Shown here: piece after piece, positions 17,435 through 27,600 of the stretch
Position numbering within the stretch: the stretch's first letter is position 1
Layout: each line of letters opens with the position of its first letter
Source of the DNA: Prevotella sp. P6B1
GTDB lineage: Bacteria; Bacteroidota; Bacteroidia; Bacteroidales; Bacteroidaceae
DNA length: 64,000 nucleotides
NCBI RefSeq assembly: GCF_000702825.1
Contig: NZ_JNKF01000011.1
Span: 186,001 to 250,000 of the forward strand
Direction: 5' to 3'
The notes under the pieces: generated by a model
What the model was told of the DNA's origin: nothing
Seen by the model: only the letters and a program-made list of their open reading frames with translations
Databases searched by the model: none
Position numbers and translations under genes: made by a program

Positions 17435-19000
17435 TTACATAGGTATGTTACCATGTTTCTTAGCGGGCAGCGAGTCGCGCTTGGTAGCGAGCTGGGCCAG
17501 ACCGCGGCAGATGCGGAAACGAGTGTTGCGTGGCTCGATGACATCGTCGATGTAGCCGTACTTGGCAGCCTGATAAGGATTAGCGAAGAGCTCGTTGTAC
17601 TCGTCCTCCTTCTCAGCGATGAATGCCTTAACGTCCTCGCCAGCCTCTTTCTTGGCCTTAGCCTCCTTAGCATACAGTACGGCAGCAGCACCTGATGCAC
17701 CCATAACGGCGATCTCGGCTGATGGCCATGCGTAGTTGAGGTCGGTATGCAGCTGCTTAGAACCCATAACGATGTGAGAACCACCGTACGACTTACGCAG
17801 AGTAACAGTAATCTTGGGCACAGTAGCCTCGCCGTAAGCGTAGAGCAGCTGAGCACCGTGCAGGATAACTGCGTTGTACTCCTGACCTGTACCAGGCAGG
17901 AATCCTGGAACGTCAACGAGTGATACGATAGGAATATTGAAGGCGTCGCAGAAACGAACGAAACGGGCACCCTTACGGCTGGCGTTAACGTCGAGTACAC
18001 CAGCGTAGCAAGCAGGCTGGTTGGCTACGATACCTACGCTCTGACCATTGAAGCGGGCGAAACCTACGATGATGTTCTTGGCGAACTTAGGCTGTACCTC
18101 GAAGAACTCGCCGTTATCGGTGATGGCAGCGATAACCTTATACATATCGTATGCCTCGTTGGGGTTCTCTGGGATAATTTCGTTCAATGTGTCCTCCATA
18201 CGGTTGATGGGGTCGTCGCATGGCTTAGAAGGAGCGGTCTCCATGTTGTTTGATGGGATATAGCTCAGCAGAGTCTTGATCATCTGCAGACCCTCTTCCT
18301 CGGTCTTAGCTGTGAAGTGGGTAACACCCGACTTGGTAGCGTGAACCGATGCACCGCCCAGGTGCTCCTGGTCGATATCCTCGCCGGTAACGGTCTTTAC
18401 AACCTTTGGACCTGTGAGGAACATATATGATGTGCCTTCCATCATCAGGGTGAAGTCGGTCAGAGCGGGGCTGTAAACAGAACCACCGGCGCAAGGACCG
18501 AAGATACCTGAAATCTGTGGGATAACACCTGATGCCAGAATGTTACGCTCGAAAATCTCAGCGAAACCAGCCAGCGAGTTGATACCCTCCTGGATACGTG
18601 CACCACCCGAGTCGTTGATACCGATAACAGGGGCACCCATCTTCATGGCCATATCCATGACCTTGCAAATCTTCTGGCTCATGGTCTCTGACAGAGAACC
18701 TGCGTGTACGGTGAAGTCCTGTGCGAAGACGAATACCAGACGACCGTCGATGGTACCCGAACCTGCTACTACACCATCACCAAGGAACTGCTTCTTCTCC
18801 ATACCGAAGTTATGGCAGCGATGCTCCTTAAACATATCGTACTCTTCGAACGAACCCTCGTCGAGCAGCATGTCAATGCGCTCACGAGCGGTGTACTTGC
18901 CACGATCGTGCTGTTTCTGAATTGCTTTCTCACCACCACCGAGACGGGCCTGTTCGCGCTTCTCGATGAGTTGCTTGATTTTTTCTAATTGTTTGCTCAT
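17435..19000 (-). CDS. mmdA: Methylmalonyl-CoA decarboxylase / acyl-CoA carboxylase carboxyltransferase subunit
   Basis: 521-aa carboxyltransferase, usual length 510-520. It decarboxylates (S)-methylmalonyl-CoA to propionyl-CoA, passing CO2 to the biotin carrier. Motifs: GGARIQEGINSLAGFAEIF and GPCAGGSVYSPALTDF of the first crotonase-like half; VDVPGFLPGTGQEYNAVILH and KSYGGSHIVMGSKQLHTD of the second half. The N-terminus (KQHDRGKYTARERIDMLLD) is typical. Context with mce and the biotin carrier supports the succinate-to-propionate pathway over a propionyl-CoA carboxylase. Confidence 0.92.
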   Translation of the reverse strand: MSKQLEKIKQLIEKREQARLGGGEKAIQKQHDRGKYTARERIDMLLDEGSFEEYDMFKEHRCHNFGMEKKQFLGDGVVAGSGTIDGRLVFVFAQDFTVHAGSLSETMSQKICKVMDMAMKMGAPVIGINDSGGARIQEGINSLAGFAEIFERNILASGVIPQISGIFGPCAGGSVYSPALTDFTLMMEGTSYMFLTGPKVVKTVTGEDIDQEHLGGASVHATKSGVTHFTAKTEEEGLQMIKTLLSYIPSNNMETAPSKPCDDPINRMEDTLNEIIPENPNEAYDMYKVIAAITDNGEFFEVQPKFAKNIIVGFARFNGQSVGIVANQPACYAGVLDVNASRKGARFVRFCDAFNIPIVSLVDVPGFLPGTGQEYNAVILHGAQLLYAYGEATVPKITVTLRKSYGGSHIVMGSKQLHTDLNYAWPSAEIAVMGASGAAAVLYAKEAKAKKEAGEDVKAFIAEKEDEYNELFANPYQAAKYGYIDDVIEPRNTRFRICRGLAQLATKRDSLPAKKHGNIPM

Positions 19001-19038
19001 TTCTTTATTAAAATTTTGAGAATATACTTTTTTAATGA

Positions 19039-19449
19039 TTACTCAGGGTGCTCACAGAGCTCAGTCAGAATGCCACATGTTGACTTTGGATGCAGGAAGG
19101 CGATGTTCAATCCTTCGGCGCCCTTGCGTGGCTTCTCGTCAATCAGGCGTACGCCCTTCTCAGAAACCTCGGCCAGACCTTTGGCTACGCCATCCTCTAC
19201 ACAGAAGGCTACATGATGTACGCCCTTGTTGCCTTTGTCGAGCCACTTCTGGATGGTGCTCTCAGGTGATGTGGGCTCCAGAAGCTCCAGCTTCACCTCG
19301 CCGCAACGCAGGAAGGCAGTCTTCACTTTCTGGTCTTCAACTACTTCTGTTGCATAACACTCCAGACCCAGCACGTCGGTAAAATACGGCAGGCTTTCCT
19401 CAATGCTCTGGACGGCAATGCCCAGATGCTCAATGTGCGAAATCTTCAT
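19039..19449 (-). CDS. mce: Methylmalonyl-CoA epimerase
   Basis: 136-aa vicinal-oxygen-chelate protein that interconverts (R)- and (S)-methylmalonyl-CoA. Metal ligands are visible in the expected places: His in ISHIEHLGIAV, Glu in KLELLEP, His in GVHHVAFCVED and Glu in GILTELCEH. It is the first gene of the operon feeding MmdA 38 bases downstream, and has its own promoter at 19484-19513. Confidence 0.93.
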   Translation of the reverse strand: MKISHIEHLGIAVQSIEESLPYFTDVLGLECYATEVVEDQKVKTAFLRCGEVKLELLEPTSPESTIQKWLDKGNKGVHHVAFCVEDGVAKGLAEVSEKGVRLIDEKPRKGAEGLNIAFLHPKSTCGILTELCEHPE

Positions 19450-19483
19450 AACCTTTAAAATTAGAATTAATATTTTCGAAGTG

Positions 19484-19513
19484 CAAAGTTACAAAACTTA
19501 TATGAGAATCCAA
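19484..19513 (-). promoter_or_regulatory. Promoter of the mce-mmdA operon
   Basis: Minus-strand TTG (19511-19513), 19-base gap, TAACTTTG (19484-19491), 34 bases upstream of the mce ATG. Confidence 0.7.
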
Positions 19514-19528
19514 CCTTATTTTGCTTTT

Positions 19529-19575
19529 TTTATTAAAAAAAAGAGATTGTAGCGTGATTTCTGCTACAATCTCTT
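19529..19575 (-). terminator. Intrinsic terminator of the LruC lipoprotein gene
   Basis: Thirteen-base arms AAGAGATTGTAGC (19541-19553) and GCTACAATCTCTT (19563-19575) with a 9-base loop, followed on the minus strand by a T/A-rich run. It lies 20 bases after the stop at 19596. Confidence 0.85.
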
Positions 19576-19595
19576 ATTTTTATGTAAGTTCTTGC

Positions 19596-22157
19596 TTATT
19601 TGTTATAGGGGTTCACATATAACTTGGAACTGTCATACGACTCCAACCAGGCGCCATAGTTGTAGGCGTTGTTGGCCCATGTCCTGAAAGCGCTGTAGGC
19701 ATCGATGATGCTGATGCGCTCTGCTGGATAGTCGAAGTCGCCTGGTATGATCAGAGCAAATGGAGGCTCGCCTTTCTGTGGGACGTGAATCTCGTTGCCT
19801 GCCATACTATAGTTCTTGATATAGATGTCGTCTAAGAACTGAGGTATTCTTGTTGCTTCGCTAACCTCGTAAACGGCTGATACGCATGGTACAGCTGTTG
19901 CTGAAGGCTGGGTGTTGACGAATGTACTGGTTGAGACATTAAACAACGCGTGTACCTCTTTATCGTTCAGGTCGGTACCACTGATACAATTACCTGCGAT
20001 ACCATTCAGATATACCTGGTCGTTAGCACCAGTTGCAATCAGAGTCAACTGTAATTGGGTGGGCGACAGGCGGACGCAGCGTAATACAACGTCGTTCATG
20101 TCGTAGTCGGCTATATTCGGACGGTCCTCAAAACACATCGTGTAGGCCATATCCTTCACTTCATATACATCGTCAAACATCTTGCCGCTGTTGCCTTCCA
20201 CCTCGATAATCATATCGCTGAAGTTACTGTCGTTACCATCTTCAAATGCCAGATAGGTCTTGTTGTTGGCGTTGAACATCGCGATACGTGGGGATTTATC
20301 ATCCATAAAATAAAATTTCTTTGAATCGCCAAAGTGCCCGGGGAAGTTGTTGATGACGCTGTTGAGCTCGCCATAGCCATACGTGCAACCGTTGTTGACG
20401 GTATTGATGTAGGCCTGGAAGGTCTTACCTTCGCGTGGAACGTTGATTTTTCTCATCATGAAGCCCACTCTGTAGCCTTTTGGCATGGATGCGCTGATGG
20501 CTGTATTGTTGGTTTCAGGAGCGCCTTCTAATGTAAGGCTGGTCAGTTTGTTGATGTTCTGGTTGCCTCCATATTCCTCTAAATACCAGTCAATCTGGGC
20601 GCCATTGGCCGAGGCTGTCTTATTGGTGGCAACACGAAGATTGTGCTTGCCCACATTCGAACCGAGTGCCTGGGTCTTGTCGTTGCTGAGCCAGAAATGG
20701 CATACGTTATTCGTCTCGTCGGAAATGAAGGAATTCTCCTTTACCGCTGGCATATAGTCGGTAAGGAAGGTGCCCCACGTCTCGTTCGAAGAAAGGAAAT
20801 CATAAGCTTTAATAAGACATTTTCCAGAGCCGATGTTGTAGAGAACGGTCTTGCCGTCGTCTGTCGTGAATATCTGCCATAACTGATTGCTGATATTGGT
20901 GGCGTCGTCGTCATAGCGTGTGGCCATCTTATCATCGTAGTATCCTACTTTGTTAGGATATGAGGTTAAGTAGAATGATGACGACTTGTAGGTGGCACCA
21001 TTGCGGATGCGATATACCTTTCCGTCGGTTGTGCATTCGCCTGACTTCAAAAGGCTTTGGTCGCCATAATATGGCAACAGATACTGGTGAACTTTGAAGA
21101 AGTCGGCCTCATTCGTTATATTCGACGCATCTTTGGTATACTGGCATTGCATGGCTTTGAATTTCGGCAGCTGCTTGACATATTCAGTCTCGGTCATGCC
21201 CTCTGGCATATTGTCGGGGTTGTAATAATAGTAATACAACTCGCAGTACTTCATGTCGGTAGAACTCATTTGTACGGGCGTGATGATGATAGGACTGCCA
21301 TCACTGGTCAAATGGTTGTTGAAGAATCTGACAGCAGAACTTTCGCTGATGTTTTTCAGGTTGTTGTGCTGCTTTTTGTATGTAACACCAGATTTGTTTG
21401 GGATGAAATTATTGAATATGGCTTGTAGTTCAGTGACTTCGCTGGCATCAATAGGATCTGTAGCTCTGACAATCGTGCCATTAACTACATTCCATGTTCC
21501 GTTAGCAGAGCTGGTGCTTGAGAGCTTCCAGATCATTTCGTTCTCCCACTTGGTGTCGGCCCATATGTAAATGTTGTTATTCTGACTTGCGTTCTGCATG
21601 TAGGTCTCGCCAGTCTGGTTGGTAAGGTTTGCGAAAATGTTTCTGTAAGCATTCAGCGTTCTTTGAGCGCTGGTGGCGTCAAGTTTCAGATTGCTCACAT
21701 CAATGGTGTTATCGCTTCTGGTAGCTACTCTGCGAGCATTGGCTGTTGTGCCAAAGCTGACCTCTGTGGCGTTCAGGTCGAAACTCTTGATGAAGTGGTG
21801 CCCTTTGCTGTCAACACAAGCAGCAATCAGCTTTTCATAGCCTCTTGGAGCATCATAGTTTAATGTGACGGTCTGTCCTGATGAAACTTCGGCTTCTGCC
21901 AGAATCTTTGGGTCGCCATTGAAGAAGGGCGACTCTGTGAGGATCTGGACCTTCGCAATGTCCGACATGTCTGCATCGGCGGTGATGGAAACCTTTCCTG
22001 ATGTGACTGTGCGCCAATCCTGTTCCGGATCGATCAGACCGAAAATGTTCTCTGCATTCTTTCTGATCTCTTCAGTGGCGTCGGGAACGGTAAAATCCTG
22101 CGAACAGCTACATAAGGCAATAAGCGAAACAGCTGCCCAATTTGATATTCTTTTCAT
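19596..22157 (-). CDS. LruC-domain (DUF4842) surface lipoprotein
   Basis: 853-aa lipoprotein. The signal ends in the lipobox ALCSC. The C-terminal third carries the LruC signature: FEDRPNIADYDMNDVVLRCV, then IIPGDFDYPAERISIIDAYS and a final ANNAYNYGAWLESYDS. The N-terminal 550 residues are beta-rich with no clear family. Such proteins are outer-membrane lipoproteins of Bacteroidota of unknown role. It lies downstream of a TonB-dependent receptor in the same direction, but a -7 box at 22214 suggests its own promoter. An alternative start at 22169 is less likely. Confidence 0.75.
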   Translation of the reverse strand: MKRISNWAAVSLIALCSCSQDFTVPDATEEIRKNAENIFGLIDPEQDWRTVTSGKVSITADADMSDIAKVQILTESPFFNGDPKILAEAEVSSGQTVTLNYDAPRGYEKLIAACVDSKGHHFIKSFDLNATEVSFGTTANARRVATRSDNTIDVSNLKLDATSAQRTLNAYRNIFANLTNQTGETYMQNASQNNNIYIWADTKWENEMIWKLSSTSSANGTWNVVNGTIVRATDPIDASEVTELQAIFNNFIPNKSGVTYKKQHNNLKNISESSAVRFFNNHLTSDGSPIIITPVQMSSTDMKYCELYYYYYNPDNMPEGMTETEYVKQLPKFKAMQCQYTKDASNITNEADFFKVHQYLLPYYGDQSLLKSGECTTDGKVYRIRNGATYKSSSFYLTSYPNKVGYYDDKMATRYDDDATNISNQLWQIFTTDDGKTVLYNIGSGKCLIKAYDFLSSNETWGTFLTDYMPAVKENSFISDETNNVCHFWLSNDKTQALGSNVGKHNLRVATNKTASANGAQIDWYLEEYGGNQNINKLTSLTLEGAPETNNTAISASMPKGYRVGFMMRKINVPREGKTFQAYINTVNNGCTYGYGELNSVINNFPGHFGDSKKFYFMDDKSPRIAMFNANNKTYLAFEDGNDSNFSDMIIEVEGNSGKMFDDVYEVKDMAYTMCFEDRPNIADYDMNDVVLRCVRLSPTQLQLTLIATGANDQVYLNGIAGNCISGTDLNDKEVHALFNVSTSTFVNTQPSATAVPCVSAVYEVSEATRIPQFLDDIYIKNYSMAGNEIHVPQKGEPPFALIIPGDFDYPAERISIIDAYSAFRTWANNAYNYGAWLESYDSSKLYVNPYNK

Positions 22158-22213
22158 ACTAAAAATCATATAATCTTCAGCTATATTTAAACAAAAATCT
22201 TCCTTAATTTTTG

Positions 22214-22221
22214 CAAAGGTA
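22214..22221 (-). promoter_or_regulatory. -7 box upstream of the LruC lipoprotein gene
   Basis: TACCTTTG on the minus strand, 56 bases before the start. No TTTG at the canonical distance. Confidence 0.45.
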
Positions 22222-22280
22222 GCTCTTTTATATTATTAATTATACGCGTAGAAAGGAAATCTGTCAAAATTTAACAAATA

Positions 22281-24641
22281 TTATAGGTTTATACTGATTT
22301 TCCCATTAATTTGGCGACCCGTCAGGAAATTTGGGACAGCCCATTGGGTATTGGTAACATCTGTTACCCAATAATAGCTGTTTACATTAGAAATACCAAA
22401 CAGGTTCAGACAGTCAATTCCTACCCAGATACCTTTGATACCTTTGGTATTTTTCATGACGCAGTAGCTCATGCCGATGTCGGCACGCTTATAGGCTGGC
22501 GCTCTGAAGTCTTGCTGTTCCAGGCCTCTGTGTGGGGCGCCGAAGGGCAGTCCGTCGGCAAATGCCAGACGTAGCGTCATCTTCCAGCGTTCTGTGCCTG
22601 GGAAATAGTCGGTAAAGTGTAGGTTTACTGACCAGCGCTGGTCGGTTGGCAGCGGCTTCCACAGGTTGTTGTACTTCTGGCGAGTGCTCATCAGCGAGAA
22701 AGTGAGCCAGGAGTCGGTGCCTGGCACAAACTCACCGTACAATTTCAGATCGATACCTGTGGCGTAGCCTTTGCAAAGATTCTCGCCATAGTAGGTGATC
22801 TTCAGGTTCTGTACGTTGTATGGAATCAGGTTCGACAGGGCTTTATAGTAGGCCTCTGCGGTAAATTTGAATGGACGGTTCAACATTCTGAATCTGTAGT
22901 CGGCTGCTGCAATCAGATGAGTGGATTGCTGACTCTTGATCCTGTTGTTCAGAACCGCTGTTGTTATGCCGTTCGCTGTGGTTGTGTCGCGCATCTCTTT
23001 GTAGAAAGGCGACTGATAATACAGGCCTGTTGCCAGCCTGATGGTCAGGTCGTTATCGAATGCTGGGACGAAGGCGAATGATACTCTCGGCGATACCGTT
23101 GTCTCTTTGTTGAACGACCAGTTGGCGATTCTGACACCATAGTTGAGCGTGAAATAGTTGTCGCCTTTCGACCATCGGTAGGTGTCCTGCAGATAGGCTT
23201 CTGTTCTGTGGGTTCTGATATCGTTTCTGGCGTTCAGTGTGTAGATCAGGTCGAGTCTGTCGGCAGAATGGGGGATGGAGTAGCCGCTTGAGTCGCGCAT
23301 CTCGTATTCGCGTGACTGTTCTTTGATATGTTCTGTGCGATAGCTGACGCCTGCTTCAAAATCGTGATGCCGGGTCTGATGGCGCCCAATGAGCTTGAAA
23401 CTGACGACGTCGGCAGTCAGATAATTGCGGGCATGCTCCATGTAGGTACCCACGCCTAAACTCTCTTGAGTCTGGGTGTCGTCCAGCCAATACTGACCTG
23501 TGATATCGTAGGTTTCACGTTCTTTGGTATGGAATGCTGATGTCAGAAACTTTACACTGGTCGAGTCGGATAATCTGCGTGTGATTCCGAGAGCGCCGAA
23601 CAAGGTGCTGAACCGGTCTTTTTCTTGTCCGTCGAAATACACTTTGAACGACTTGACATCGGCTAATGTGCCAAAACTTGTTTCCCGGTCTTTGGGTTTG
23701 AAATTGTAGTGGTTGTCTGATATGTTGCCGATAAAATCAAGGTTCCACCTTTTGTTTGGCGAATAGACGATATATGTCTGGTAATCAAGGAAGTTTGGTT
23801 TGTATTCTCCGGTTGTTTCTAAAGAACCTAACAAGTATCTGTTCGTCTTGTATCTGATGCCATGACTCATCGAGAATCTACTGTTGCCGTAACCAGCGAA
23901 TGCACTGGCTCCTAATAGCGAGGCAGTGGCATTAGTCTCAAAGCCTTTGATGCGTCGGTAGGTAATGTCTAATACAGACGACATTTTGTCGCCGTATTTC
24001 GCTTCGAATCCACCTGTTGAGAATCCTATTCTGTCAACCATGTCGGGGTTGATGACCGACAGACCTTCCTGCTGTCCGCTACTGATGAGAAATGGGCGAT
24101 AGACCTCCACCTGATTGATATAAACCGAGTTCTCGTCGAACGTTCCACCGCGTACGTTGTATTGTGATGATAGCTCATTATGGCTCGACACACCAGCCTG
24201 TTGCTGAATCATCTCTTCAACGGCATTGCCTGTGGTCGATGGCGTTTGTTGAAGGTCTTTTGTGGACAGTTGTTCTGTCTGCGATGTCTGTCGGCGGCGC
24301 TGGGTAACCGTTACCTCGCTGAGTGTGGCTGCTGGGTGCATCACAATCTGTACGGTCATCTTACCTTTGGGACGTCTGAATACACGTTTCCTGACACCAT
24401 AGCCAACCATCGAAAACCTGACCTCGACAGAATCGGCTGATTTCAGACCGAGGCTGAATTCACCTTTTAGGTTGCTCATTGTCACCTTGCCTTGGGCGGC
24501 GCACGATATTGTTACAAGCTCAAGTGCATGCCCATCCTCGTCGATGACCTTTCCTTTCAAGGTAAAGTCGTCGGCGAATGCTGTCAAGGTACTCATTAAA
24601 AGTACCATTATGATGATGAATTGCTCAAAATTGCGTCTCAT
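22281..24641 (-). CDS. TonB-dependent outer-membrane receptor with carboxypeptidase-regulatory-like N-terminus
   Basis: 786 aa. A signal peptide (FIIIMVLLMSTLTAFA) is followed by a CarboxypepD_reg-like domain (about 20-105, LKGKVIDEDGHALELVTISC) and the plug domain (about 115-230, SSQYNVRGGTFDENSVYINQ, GFSTGGFEAKYGDKMSSVLD). The remainder is a 22-strand-type barrel ending in alternating residues with a terminal aromatic/hydrophobic strand (GRQINGKISINL). No SusD partner is adjacent, so it is not a classical SusCD glycan pair. The substrate is unknown; siderophore, cofactor or peptide are options. The start at 24641 is the one preceding a proper signal peptide. Confidence 0.85.
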   Translation of the reverse strand: MRRNFEQFIIIMVLLMSTLTAFADDFTLKGKVIDEDGHALELVTISCAAQGKVTMSNLKGEFSLGLKSADSVEVRFSMVGYGVRKRVFRRPKGKMTVQIVMHPAATLSEVTVTQRRRQTSQTEQLSTKDLQQTPSTTGNAVEEMIQQQAGVSSHNELSSQYNVRGGTFDENSVYINQVEVYRPFLISSGQQEGLSVINPDMVDRIGFSTGGFEAKYGDKMSSVLDITYRRIKGFETNATASLLGASAFAGYGNSRFSMSHGIRYKTNRYLLGSLETTGEYKPNFLDYQTYIVYSPNKRWNLDFIGNISDNHYNFKPKDRETSFGTLADVKSFKVYFDGQEKDRFSTLFGALGITRRLSDSTSVKFLTSAFHTKERETYDITGQYWLDDTQTQESLGVGTYMEHARNYLTADVVSFKLIGRHQTRHHDFEAGVSYRTEHIKEQSREYEMRDSSGYSIPHSADRLDLIYTLNARNDIRTHRTEAYLQDTYRWSKGDNYFTLNYGVRIANWSFNKETTVSPRVSFAFVPAFDNDLTIRLATGLYYQSPFYKEMRDTTTANGITTAVLNNRIKSQQSTHLIAAADYRFRMLNRPFKFTAEAYYKALSNLIPYNVQNLKITYYGENLCKGYATGIDLKLYGEFVPGTDSWLTFSLMSTRQKYNNLWKPLPTDQRWSVNLHFTDYFPGTERWKMTLRLAFADGLPFGAPHRGLEQQDFRAPAYKRADIGMSYCVMKNTKGIKGIWVGIDCLNLFGISNVNSYYWVTDVTNTQWAVPNFLTGRQINGKISINL

Positions 24642-24695
24642 TCTGACATAATAACGGAAAAAACGCACTTTTATTTGCTAATATTTTGTTTTTTC

Positions 24696-24726
24696 TTTGT
24701 TGTTTCGACAAAAATGTCTATTTTTG
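24696..24726 (+). promoter_or_regulatory. Promoter of the C10 peptidase gene
   Basis: TTTG (24696-24699), 19-base gap, TATTTTTG (24719-24726), 29 bases before the ATG at 24756. Confidence 0.8.
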
Positions 24727-24755
24727 CACTATTAAACCATCAAAACGTTACGATT

Positions 24756-27128
24756 ATGAAGAAATCTCTACTCACAACGTTCCTGTATCTGTTCAGTCTT
24801 GTTCTGACAGTAGCAGCCCCCGTTGACGAGCAAAAAGCTCGTCAGTTGGCAAGTGATTTCTTGCGCAGTAAGGTGTCAGCTACCCGTGGTGCTAATATTA
24901 ATCTTACTCGTGTCGTAACTGGGGTAGTCGACGGCGATGATGCCGGCATCTATGTGTTTAATGAGAGTAATGGTTTCGTGGTTATCAGCGCTGACGATGA
25001 GCTTCCTGCTGTTCTGGCTTTCGGATTGAACGAGCCGTATGATGCGCAGACGGCTCCTCCTGCCATGAAGGCGCTGTTGGAGGCTTATCATTATGCAGCA
25101 ACGGCATCTGTCAAAACCCGTGGTGTCGTCTCGACGCACGCTGATATTACGCCTTTGATTCAGACCGAATGGAATCAGGATACGCCTTATAATTTGTATT
25201 GCCCTGATAACGGCGCGGGTGGGAATTGTCCTACAGGTTGTATCGCTACGTCGATGGCACAAATCATGTATTATCATCAATGGCCCAGCACCGTCAACTG
25301 GAGTGCGATGACCAAGACCTATGGTGATAATATTTATGTGGGCGGTGTCGGTCCTGATACGCTTGCTTCGTGCAAGGCTGTAGCCAGACTGATGGCTGAT
25401 ATCGGCGAGAAGGTTTGTATGTCTTATGGCGCGAGTAGTTCGTATGCGATTGATATTGATGCGTGCGAAGCACTTCGTAATGCCTATAGCTATTCCGAAA
25501 CTTTGGAAATTATTGATCGTGAGTGCTATACGGCCCAGTCGTGGGATAATGAAATCTATAGTGAGTTGAGCAATAGTCGTCCGGTTATTTATAATGGTCA
25601 GTCAGCCACATCCGGTCAGGGAATCGGTGGTCACTCATTTATTATTGATGGCTATAAGGTTGATAATGGCACAGGCTATTACCATGTGAATTGGGGATGG
25701 GGAGGAAAAAGTGATGACTATTTCCTGATTTCTGTGCTTAATCCTCAACAGCAGTACACGGGCGGTTATGCTGGTTCGAGCGGCTATTCTTTCGGCCAAA
25801 CCGCCTTAGTTGGCATAAAGCCGGGAAGTGTTGACAGAGAGAAGTCTGCACGACTCTATGTGGGTGGTAACTATATTGTTAATGATGCTGGTAATTATTC
25901 CCGTGCTTCTGTCTCGGACGATTTTCCGACCATGGAGCTTGATATGATGAGTTGCTATAATGCGACCAAGCCCGATGCCCGTAAGTACGATCTGGCCATT
26001 GCCTTATATCAGGGACGTAATCAAATTGCTATCCTTGATGAGTTTAAGGTGAATGATGGTAATCCTTTGGATTATGGGGCTGGATTTACGGGTATTCGTC
26101 GATCATTTAAGTTTGGAAAGGATTTGGCAAATGGCACTTACCAGATTCGTTTGTTGAGTCGTGAGACGGGCAAGACGACATGGTCGTGGGCTTTAGGTGC
26201 TGCTTGTAGGTATGTGGAGCTGACCATTAATGGTAACAATATGACCACTAAGACCTATGGCCGCTATGAGGAGGCCGAAGTGTCTTCGTTTACGATTAAT
26301 AGTGTGGATGTGAGCAGCAATAACGTAGTGGGTGAGCCCATCACCATTACAATTAATCTGACTGATTGTAACAAGACGTATAATGCGCCAATCTTCCTGT
26401 ATGGTAATGCCAGTTTGGAGCAGGGAGCTGATAAGTTCCAGTTCCTGACGGGTGGTGGTACCAATCTGGAGCCAGGTGAAACGGGTACCGTTATACTACA
26501 ATATACCCCTCAGCGTGCGGGTAACTTTAAGTTTATTCTGAGTGGAAATAGCGAAAAACTAAGCGTGAAGTCTGATACACTTTATGTGTTCACAGCTACG
26601 GTTACAGGTGTGGCTTTAGACATTAATTTCGACGTTGATGGCGCAGTACAAAATGCAACGGGCCAGAATGATGTGATGGGTACCACTTTGAAGGGAACTC
26701 TGCATGTCAAGAACTTAGGCTCGGAAGCATATAATGATAAAATTGGTTTTTTCCCGTGCGAAGTTATAGGAAATACTCTCGCTGATCCTGATCAGAACGT
26801 TACTAAGAATGTGAATATTGCTGTTGCAGATGTAGAGGATATTCCGTTTGAGTTCGTTAATCTGAAACTGAACAGCACGTATGTCTTACTGGTATTGTAT
26901 AAAGAGGATGGTACTACGAAGTATCTGAATTGGGCTGAGGATGGTACGATTAAGTATGTGTATTTCTTCACGATGATCGAGGATACCGGTTTGCAGAGCA
27001 TCCAGCTCAAGGAGCCTGATGCTGAGGTCTATGATCTGCGTGGTGTTCGGTTGGGTAAGGCTTCTGAGCTGAAGAGCCTGCCTAAGGGCATTTACATCAT
27101 TAATAAAAAGAAAGTGATTAACAAATAA
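24756..27128 (+). CDS. Secreted C10 (streptopain/SpeB-like) cysteine protease with C-terminal sorting-like domain
   Basis: 790-aa zymogen-type protease. A signal peptide is followed by a Spi-type N-terminal prodomain (KARQLASDFLRSK, GFVVISADDELPAVLAF). The catalytic domain has the Cys in NCPTGCIATSMAQIMYYHQW and the His in GIGGHSFIIDGYK, followed by NWGWGGKSDDYF. Two beta-sandwich modules fill the C-terminal half. The last 40 residues (VYDLRGVRLGKA, LPKGIYIINKKKV) look like a type A type-IX secretion signal. Likely surface-bound or released and able to degrade host or dietary protein. The next gene begins one base after the stop. Confidence 0.88.
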   Translation: MKKSLLTTFLYLFSLVLTVAAPVDEQKARQLASDFLRSKVSATRGANINLTRVVTGVVDGDDAGIYVFNESNGFVVISADDELPAVLAFGLNEPYDAQTAPPAMKALLEAYHYAATASVKTRGVVSTHADITPLIQTEWNQDTPYNLYCPDNGAGGNCPTGCIATSMAQIMYYHQWPSTVNWSAMTKTYGDNIYVGGVGPDTLASCKAVARLMADIGEKVCMSYGASSSYAIDIDACEALRNAYSYSETLEIIDRECYTAQSWDNEIYSELSNSRPVIYNGQSATSGQGIGGHSFIIDGYKVDNGTGYYHVNWGWGGKSDDYFLISVLNPQQQYTGGYAGSSGYSFGQTALVGIKPGSVDREKSARLYVGGNYIVNDAGNYSRASVSDDFPTMELDMMSCYNATKPDARKYDLAIALYQGRNQIAILDEFKVNDGNPLDYGAGFTGIRRSFKFGKDLANGTYQIRLLSRETGKTTWSWALGAACRYVELTINGNNMTTKTYGRYEEAEVSSFTINSVDVSSNNVVGEPITITINLTDCNKTYNAPIFLYGNASLEQGADKFQFLTGGGTNLEPGETGTVILQYTPQRAGNFKFILSGNSEKLSVKSDTLYVFTATVTGVALDINFDVDGAVQNATGQNDVMGTTLKGTLHVKNLGSEAYNDKIGFFPCEVIGNTLADPDQNVTKNVNIAVADVEDIPFEFVNLKLNSTYVLLVLYKEDGTTKYLNWAEDGTIKYVYFFTMIEDTGLQSIQLKEPDAEVYDLRGVRLGKASELKSLPKGIYIINKKKVINK

Positions 27129-27129
27129 T

Positions 27130-27588
27130 ATGACTATGATTGATTATATCATGCAACATCTCTGGCAGTTGTGGGCGGTAGTAGCCCTTATCTGCTTGAT
27201 TCTTGAGCTGACGGCTGGTGATTTCTTCATCATCTGCTTCGCTATCGGTGCTATTCCCGCAGCTGTTGTAGCTGCGTTGGGAGCTGGTACTTACTATCAG
27301 ATTGTCGTGTTTGCGGTAGTAACGCTCGTCAGTCTGTTTTACGTGCGCCCCTTTGCCAAGCGCTATTTGCATAAGGGCGAAGACAAGCGTATCAGTAATG
27401 CCGATGCGCTGCTGGGCCGACAGGGTAGAGTAGTGGAGGCCATCCAGGCTGGAGGCTTCGGCCGTGTGCAGATAGATGGCGACATCTGGAAGGCTGTTAC
27501 CAAGGGTGCTGCTGATATCCCCGAAGGCACTAATGTCATTGTCGTGGATCGTGCATCGACCATTATCACAGTTGAAATAGAAAAATAA
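27130..27588 (+). CDS. NfeD-like membrane protein
   Basis: 152 aa with three hydrophobic helices in the first 75 residues (LWAVVALICLILEL, FIICFAIGAIPAAVVAAL, IVVFAVVTLVSLFYVRPF), then the soluble OB-fold of NfeD (LLGRQGRVVEAIQAGGFGRV, IPEGTNVIVVDRASTI). NfeD proteins pair with SPFH/stomatin proteins in membrane microdomains, and the SPFH gene follows 12 bases downstream, which supports the call. Confidence 0.9.
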   Translation: MTMIDYIMQHLWQLWAVVALICLILELTAGDFFIICFAIGAIPAAVVAALGAGTYYQIVVFAVVTLVSLFYVRPFAKRYLHKGEDKRISNADALLGRQGRVVEAIQAGGFGRVQIDGDIWKAVTKGAADIPEGTNVIVVDRASTIITVEIEK

Positions 27589-27600
27589 TAAAATACAATT